Assembly (NCBI GenBank): GCA_965112735.1
Contig: OZ218957.1
Location: 2,666,001-2,730,000 of the forward strand
Direction of reading: 5' to 3'
From: Phaeosaccion multiseriatum
Taxonomy: Eukaryota; Ochrophyta, other classes
Length of the DNA: 64,000 nucleotides
Positions 58,460 through 64,000 of the stretch are shown here, one piece after another (within the stretch, counting starts at the first letter, position 1; each line of letters starts with the position of its first letter). A program made the translations under genes and the position numbers. The notes beneath the pieces are model-generated. The model saw only the letters and a list, made by a program, of their open reading frames with translations. It ran no database searches and was not told the DNA's origin.

Positions 58460-59710
58460 AGTGTGTATGTATGTGTGTGTCTGTGTGTGCTCCTCCGTTT
58501 CAGTTTCTGCCTCTGTTCACCTGTCCCGCTCCTTCTGTCGACTATCCCCTCTCGCCGCACTCCTCGTGCCACTATATTGTACTGACGCCCACCCACATGC
58601 CTCCACTCTACATCACCCCCTCACCCTCTCTAGACTAACCTCGTGGTCCAGCAGCGCCGCGTGTTTGGTCTCCAGCGCCGTCGCCACCTGTAGCACCGCC
58701 ATCTCCATGACCATTCCATCCTCCGGCGTGAACCCTGCAGGGTCACACTTGTTGACCATCTCGAGCACCCCCACCACCTGATGATGGTCAAAGCAGACGT
58801 GAGAGGGTAATATATACATAATATATATACATGAGAGACTCTTGCTTTTGCAGATATAGTACACACCAAGACCCTTCATATCCCTCTGTGGACCCATCTG
58901 GAGATGGCAGTCTAAAGAGCTTCAGCACACTGCCTGTCACCTTATCCGTATGATATCATTCCCACAGTCATCCATCGATTGAGAAATGGCAGTCGGAACC
59001 TCTCCCCTCTGTCTCTCTCCTGTCTATTACGACATCACATCATATCCATCGGGAGATGGCAGTCCACGAAGACACCAATATCCAATACTCCATCGTGGGA
59101 CGGTAGTCTGCAAAGACCTCATATCCATCGGGAGATGGCAGTCTAAAGGGCGTAGGGCACCACAGCCCCTTATGAGGTCAACACACACAAAGCTGCTTAT
59201 AAGGGTCCAATAAGCTTAGGACTTAACACACCTCTGAGCCGATGCGCGAGTTGATGGGCTCGCAGAGGATGGAGCGCGTTACGAAGCCCGTGTCCTGAAG
59301 GGAGGGGGGGGAGGAGGGAGTGTGATGCTCATGATGCGTTAGTAGATCGGGTCATCAAGGAGGGGTGAGCCCAGAGCCTCTGCTTCGCTCCCACGTCAGA
59401 GTGTATCCCTCCCTCCCTCCCTCCCTCCCTCCCTCCCTCCCTCCCTCCCTCCCTCCCTCCCTCCCTCCCTCCCTCCCTCCCTCCCTCCCTCCCTCCGTCC
59501 CTTCCTCCCTCCCTGCCTGCCTGCCTCCTTCCCTCTCCATCCAGTGCCATCCACCCACCCGATCAATGGCGGCGTTGAATCGATCGTCGCTATAGGGGTC
59601 ATTAGATAGAATGCGCATTCCGCTCGTGGCGCAGGCCCCGGCGATGCCCTTGTCCTAGGCAATGGCAAGGTTATAGAGGCGAAAAGCAGTGGAGAGAGGG
59701 GAGGAGGGAG

Positions 59711-59793
<83 letters not shown>

Positions 59794-62700
59794 GAGAGAG
59801 GGAGAGAGAGAGGCGAAAGGTCAAGCGCGAGGGGGCACGCGCACATGCACACGCACAGTCATACAGGCACACACACGCGCACACAAGCTCACGTACGCAC
59901 ACGTGCGCACGCCCGCACGCACGATGGAGCTCCTCCTCTTGCCCCCCCCCCGGTCCCACCCACTCACCCACACACACACACACCACCTCAATAACTCCCA
60001 CACGCACTCACACTCCCACACCCTCAACAACCCTACAGAGGAAGGCAGTCTGTGGTTCGACTCACAACACGCACCCACAGCACGGAGACACTGACTGACT
60101 GACTGACTGACTGACTGACTGACTGACTGACTGACTGACTGACTGACTGACTGACTGACTGACTGACTGACTGACTGACTGACTGACTGACCTGCGGGAA
60201 GCGGATGCACTTGTCCCCGTCGTAGAAGAAGATCGTCATGGTCTTCCTGTGGGAGTTTAAGAGTTGCCGTTACAGATTTCAGCTTATGGACACCTCCCCC
60301 CACCCAGATGATTTGTGTTGTCAATCAATCAAAATTGGACGAAATGTCGATGATCGACAAGCTCCCTCCACATCGACCTCACACACAATAAAGATCGAAT
60401 AAATAACTGTACTGTTGGAAATTGATCGTGGAGAAAGAAAGGTCTCTGAGTGAAACATAAAACAACGTTGAAACTCAGACACAAACTACCCGAAGCTCCA
60501 ACCTGTCCAGGAACATGATGGTGGCCCTCTCGCAATTGATGGTGGTGACGAACTCTTCCAAAACCTCGTCCTTCAGCGCCTTGAGGTCTCGCACAAGCGC
60601 GTTCTTACGTAAGGCCATGTCGCCGTACTCCTTGGCACGTTGCCGAGCCAGGGCGGCAGGATCAATGGAGGAGGGGTCGGAGGCGTTGAGGTTGCTCATG
60701 GAGCTTCGGCGGCGGGTGCTCTTTGGTCCTCCTCCGCCACTGGTGGCTGTGTGTATGTGTAAGAAGCAAAAGAGGGGAAGTAGAAGGGAATGAAAGGAAG
60801 GAGGGAAGGAAGGAGGGAAGGAGGGAAGGAAGGAAGAAAGGAAGGAAGGAACGGAGGAAGAACGGAAGCAAGGAAGGAAGGAGGGAAGCAAGCAAGGAAG
60901 GAAGGAAGCAAGCAAGCAAGGAAGGAAGGAAGGAAGGAAGGAAGGAAGGAAGAAAGGAAGGAAGGAAGGAAGGAAGGAAGGAAGGAAGGAAGGAAGGAAG
61001 GAAGGAAGGAAGGAAGGAAGGAAGGAAGAAATGGAGGGAGGGAGGAAGGAAGGAAGGAAGGAAGAAAGGGAGGAAGGAAGGAAGGAAGGAAGGAAGGAAG
61101 GAAGGAAGGAATCAGACAAGGTCATGAGAGTGGAACACAAGGGGGACAAGTTGGATGTACAGCGGTTGAGCGGTTCGTTGCAGCATCACTCATCGACACA
61201 TGGTGTAGGCATATCGGCACGACAGCTGAAGTTCTTGCAGGGAGACAGGAGAGGTGGTTGGGGGTTGGGTGGGGGGGGGGGTTCAAGCACATCCTCACCT
61301 CCCGCCCCCCCTCCCTCAGGTCTGAAGGGGAAATGTGGCTGACCCCATACCCCAAATTAGTAAGACCAGACGCATAGAGCACCACATCACACTTTAGAAA
61401 TCGCTGTCATCTCCACTCAACCCCCTTCACATCTTCCAGTTGCTTGACATCCCGTACTCCGAGCTCATAAGCTCTACTATATACACTCGACTCCCACACC
61501 CCAACCAACCCTAACCCTAGCCTCATCCGCAACCCCTCACAGACAAAAGGAAAGCAAAGCAATGCCGTCAGTCCCTGTGTGGTATTAGATGGAGCAGCGG
61601 TCTTGGCAAAGATCATAAAAGGAGAAGAGGGGAAGAAGAAAAGCAAAATCATCCTCCACAACCCCTCCCTGTTGTGAGAGTGCCAATAGGACGGCAGTGG
61701 AAGGGAGGTCTGATGGACGGATGGATGGCAGTGGATGGAGAGATACAGGGAGACGCAGATACGCACCCGTGCCCGGCCGCCCCTCCCTTCCCCCCGTAGA
61801 CTCTGGGAGGCTTCCCCTCCTCTCCGTGAGGCTTCCTCTCCTCCTGAGCTGCTCCACCCCAGCTGCCGAGTCGCGCCGCACGCTCGCCCTCGACTTTTCG
61901 ATGGCATCCCATGTGGAGGTCATATCGTATTCCTCGTTATTGCTCCCGCTACCGCCGCTGCCGCTGTCTCGCCTAGCCCCGCTGCCTCTCCGTTGTGAGC
62001 TGTGCTGCTGCCGCTGCTGCTGTTGTTGTTGTTGTTGTTGCTGTTGCTGCTGTTGCTCCTGGGCCAGGGCTTCCTCACTTCGCAGCAGGGGAAAGCTCGC
62101 GGGGGCTCCTAGCTCCTGCCCCTCCTCGTCTTCATCCGGCCCCGTCGGAGTCGGCACGAGCGTGTCAAGGGGGAAATCACTGTAGGCTGTCAAGCTGTTC
62201 GCCGTCGACTTTCGCCGTAGTAGGTCGAGTGTGTGGTTGGTGGCAGGGGCTCCAAAGACCGCGTCTTGTCGTGCTTTGGCCGCATCCAAGGGCTCTGTGC
62301 TGTATGCAGAGGGTAGCACAGGAAGGTTGGGGATCTCTCGGATTCGCGCCATTATCATCTTAGGAGGGAGGGAGGGAGGGAGGGAGGGAGGGAGGGAGGG
62401 AGAGGGAGAGAGGGAAGGGAGGGAGGAGAGGGAGGGGAGGGAGGGGGGAGAGAGAGAGGGGGGGGAGGAGGAGGGGGGAGAAAGAGAAAGAGAAGGGGGG
62501 GGGGTGGGGGAGGAGAGAGACAGAGGAGAACAGCGGGGGTTGGACTGACTGAGCTACAAAATCTCTCTGCTCTTCTTGAAAGTGTATCGCATTTGCATGG
62601 CAAACCTATGCTTTCCTTTGTCTCTGCTAGACCCTGCTGCTGCTTCTAAGGGTGGTGCAGTCACACACCATTCCGCGGAGTGGTAGACACAACGATAGCA

Positions 62701-63045
62701 GCATGGCACAGCAGCATAGCGCGCAGCAAAGCTTCAGCAGGCCTTCCATACATCAAAGCCACACCAAACCCACTTTTGCGATAGCAACAGCTTCTTCCCA
62801 AGAAAGAAGCCCCCTTCCCTACATACCTTCTGGTGGTCGAACTGTGTGATGTTCATCTGACTGAGGTTCTGTTGAAGGAGCTTGCGCAGCTTGTCCACCT
62901 TCAGCGCTCTGCCCCTCTTGTCGCCCACATTAGTTAAGAGAGCTCCCCTATATTGCTTCAGCACATCCGCATTCTCAGACCCGATGAGCACGTCCGGGTC
63001 TATCAGCGCCCCCTCATTGGCGAATAATGTGGTGATGATCGGCAT
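58061..63045 (-). CDS. Single-GAF-domain protein, 8 exons
   Basis: Exons (minus strand): 63045-62827, 62358-61767, 60746-60503, 60246-60192, 59654-59559, 59294-59232, 58777-58640, 58360-58061; phases 0, 1, 2, 0, 0, 0, 0 agree and give 568 residues. Residues about 300-470 form a GAF domain: [85 protein letters not shown]...[21 protein letters not shown]. This resembles the GAF domains of cyclic-nucleotide phosphodiesterases and adenylyl cyclases, with an NK...F..ED motif, but no catalytic domain follows; the tail is a short coiled coil and a charged end. The region before the GAF is Ser/Arg- and Gln-rich (CAA/CAG run near 62,018-62,055). It may sense a small molecule. The start is an internal ATG; the frame stays open upstream with no earlier ATG, so a 5' exon is possible. 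Confidence 0.8.
58412..58462. repeat. Intronic (TA)n(TG)n microsatellite
   Basis: Compound AT then GT dinucleotide repeat in the last intron of the GAF gene. Confidence 0.92.
58778..59231 (-). repeat. Intron with degenerate CATATCCATCGGGAGATGGC repeats
   Basis: This intron of the GAF gene carries five or so diverged copies of a unit containing (CATATCCATC)GGGAGATGGCAGTC, at about 58,898, 58,985, 59,046, 59,090 and 59,125. Spacing is irregular. Confidence 0.65.
59407..59500. repeat. Intronic (CCCT)n microsatellite
   Basis: Clean CCCT run on the plus strand, purine-rich (GGGA) on the sense strand of the GAF gene, within the 5' half of its intron. Confidence 0.92.
59717..59812. repeat. Intronic (GA)n microsatellite
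   Basis: GA run on the plus strand, CT on the sense strand, upstream of the 3' splice site at 59,656-59,655 of the GAF gene. Confidence 0.92.
60092..60191. repeat. Intronic (GACT)n microsatellite abutting a donor
   Basis: About 25 perfect GACT units ending exactly at the 5' splice site of the GAF gene intron (sense strand GTCAGTCAG...). The donor GTCAGT is itself the repeat unit. Confidence 0.95.
60785..61112. repeat. Intronic (GGAA)n microsatellite
   Basis: About 330 bp of GGAA on the plus strand, TTCC on the sense strand of the GAF gene, leading to the 3' splice site at 60,748-60,747. Confidence 0.95.
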
Positions 63046-63541
63046 CACTCTGATTGCTGTAGCCTTCTCTTCCCACCCTCGCTGAACGTTACGGAAAATG
63101 TGCAACTTGAAACTCAAACTCTACGTCTACTTCAAAAGTAGAGCTCTGCCAGATTTATTTCCGGCCGACTTCCTCTCTACTCCGACACTAACTTAACTCC
63201 CACTCTAAGCAAGCGTAGAGAAGAAGCTACAGTCTCGAAAAGGAGTGTATCACCTTCTTCTTCTCTCACGGACGAGAAGCTAGCGTACAATAACGTGCAC
63301 TGAGAGGGAAAGAGGCCTGTTGCCTCTACCACTCTCTTCGCTCTCGACTCCCCCTCTTTCCCTCTCTCTCTCTAGTCGGTAGGACTTCAGAGCTGGAGAG
63401 GCTTTGGGCCGTTTTTGGTGGGGGTGCATCAGAAGGGCTGGCTTCGATGCGGGGAGACGCAGCAGCAGCACCGCGCCGTGGGAGGTAGCAGTGATAACGT
63501 GAGGGAGGAGACCGGAAGGAGGTTGTAAACCAAGGGTGAGA
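63046..63541. promoter_or_regulatory. Divergent promoter region, GAF gene and TAF5
   Basis: 496 bp between the two starts. A possible splice acceptor (TTCAG at 63,082-63,086 on the minus strand) suggests an intron in the GAF gene 5' leader. No other gene seen. Confidence 0.45.
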
Positions 63542-64000
63542 ATGAGCGCCAGTGATGTGAACCGAGTGGTGCTGGCCTACCTGAAGCACCAGGGATTCGC
63601 CTCCGCACACGACAAGCTACAGGAGGAACTGAAAAGAGCAAAGGATGTGGGCGGAGGAGGAGCTGCTGCTGTGGCGGGGGCGTCAGTGGGTGGAGGTGGA
63701 GGTGTATTAACGTCTTCTGTACAAGAGTTCGCCGTGCGGCAGGGGGGCAGTATGACCCGAGCACAAGTGGGGGACGTGGTCCTTCACTGGGGGCTGCTAC
63801 AGGGGGACCCTGTCAATATCGAGAAGGCCCTCTCCACCCTGATGGACTGGATCACCGACTCCCTCCCTGCCTACCGCATGGAGCTGCAGAGCGTGGCCTT
63901 TCCGGTCTTTGCGCACTGCTACTTGGACCTAGTGGAGAAGGGATGCGGGACCCGAGAGGCAGCGAGGATGATGAACACATGGGGCAGAGACCACCGCGAG
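63542..64000 (+). CDS. TAF5: TFIID subunit TAF5, N-terminal part (runs off right edge)
   Basis: Open from ATG 63,542 to the window end (153 codons, no intron yet). Residues 1-30 (NRVVLAYLKHQGFASAHDKLQEEL) form a LisH motif. Residues about 100-153 (LMDWITDSLPAYRMELQSVAFPVFAHCYLDLV...AARMMNTWGRDH) match the TAF5 N-terminal domain, where W.....YR.EL...FP.F.H.YL.L is characteristic. The family continues with WD40 repeats, which lie beyond the window. It acts in the nucleus within TFIID and, in some lineages, SAGA. A Gly/Ala-rich insert separates the two parts. Confidence 0.85.
   Translation, partial: MSASDVNRVVLAYLKHQGFASAHDKLQEELKRAKDVGGGGAAAVAGASVGGGGGVLTSSVQEFAVRQGGSMTRAQVGDVVLHWGLLQGDPVNIEKALSTLMDWITDSLPAYRMELQSVAFPVFAHCYLDLVEKGCGTREAARMMNTWGRDHRE

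Noticed and set aside
61503-61520. Short CCCTAA-type telomere-like repeat
   Set aside because: Only two units inside an intron; too short to claim an interstitial telomere.

Overview
The window is nuclear DNA of a GC-rich, intron-dense microbial eukaryote. Genes have many short spliceosomal introns (mostly GT-AG, a few GC-AG), introns full of strand-polarised microsatellites, and no bacterial operon signals. The set of ciliary and cyclic-nucleotide genes, plus a degenerate repeat family built on WLRSEE/CPW motifs that I associate with stramenopile algae and giant viruses, suggests a flagellated alga or protist, possibly a stramenopile. That placement is inference. I rebuilt gene models by hand, matching splice sites and intron phase between open frames. 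Most models close in frame from start to stop.

Layout. (1) 1-5,241 (-): soluble (ADCY10-type) adenylyl cyclase, running off the left edge. (2) 7,817-13,487: three paralogous small one-pass membrane proteins, two divergent and one downstream, of a family I cannot name. (3) 13.6-15.2 kb: relics of an F-box/ankyrin-like family, one split by a 317-bp palindrome. (4) 15,448-18,190 (+): LRRC46-like leucine-rich repeat protein. (5) 18.2-19.0 kb: another decayed F-box/ankyrin-like copy. (6) 19,284-26,076 (-): 13-exon N-terminal-motor kinesin. (7) 26,508-44,101 (+): a 19-exon gene whose phases all agree, predicting a protein of about 4,030 residues with several GAF-like segments, Sfi1-type (centrin-binding-like) repeats, another GAF segment and a coiled-coil tail. 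(8) 44,461-45,213 (+): small Asp/Cys-rich protein. (9) 45,834-47,881 (-): three-repeat MYB protein with polyQ and polyE. (10) 48,234-49,257 (+): best-preserved F-box/ankyrin-like copy, with a frameshifted C-terminus, followed by a TTAA-flanked MITE. (11) 50,119-52,060 (-): Cys-rich membrane protein. (12) 52,961-57,610 (+): complete argininosuccinate synthase. (13) 58,061-63,045 (-): single-GAF protein. (14) 63,542 to the right edge (+): N-terminus of TAF5.

Several genes (cyclase, LRRC46-like, kinesin, GAF/Sfi1 giant, GAF protein) fit a ciliary/basal-body and cyclic-nucleotide theme, though clustering by chance is not excluded. Three short dispersed motifs recur across introns and exons in both orientations. 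The most striking is a 9-bp core, TTGGTGATA, embedded in CAG repeats; it is read in several frames and so produces different peptides.
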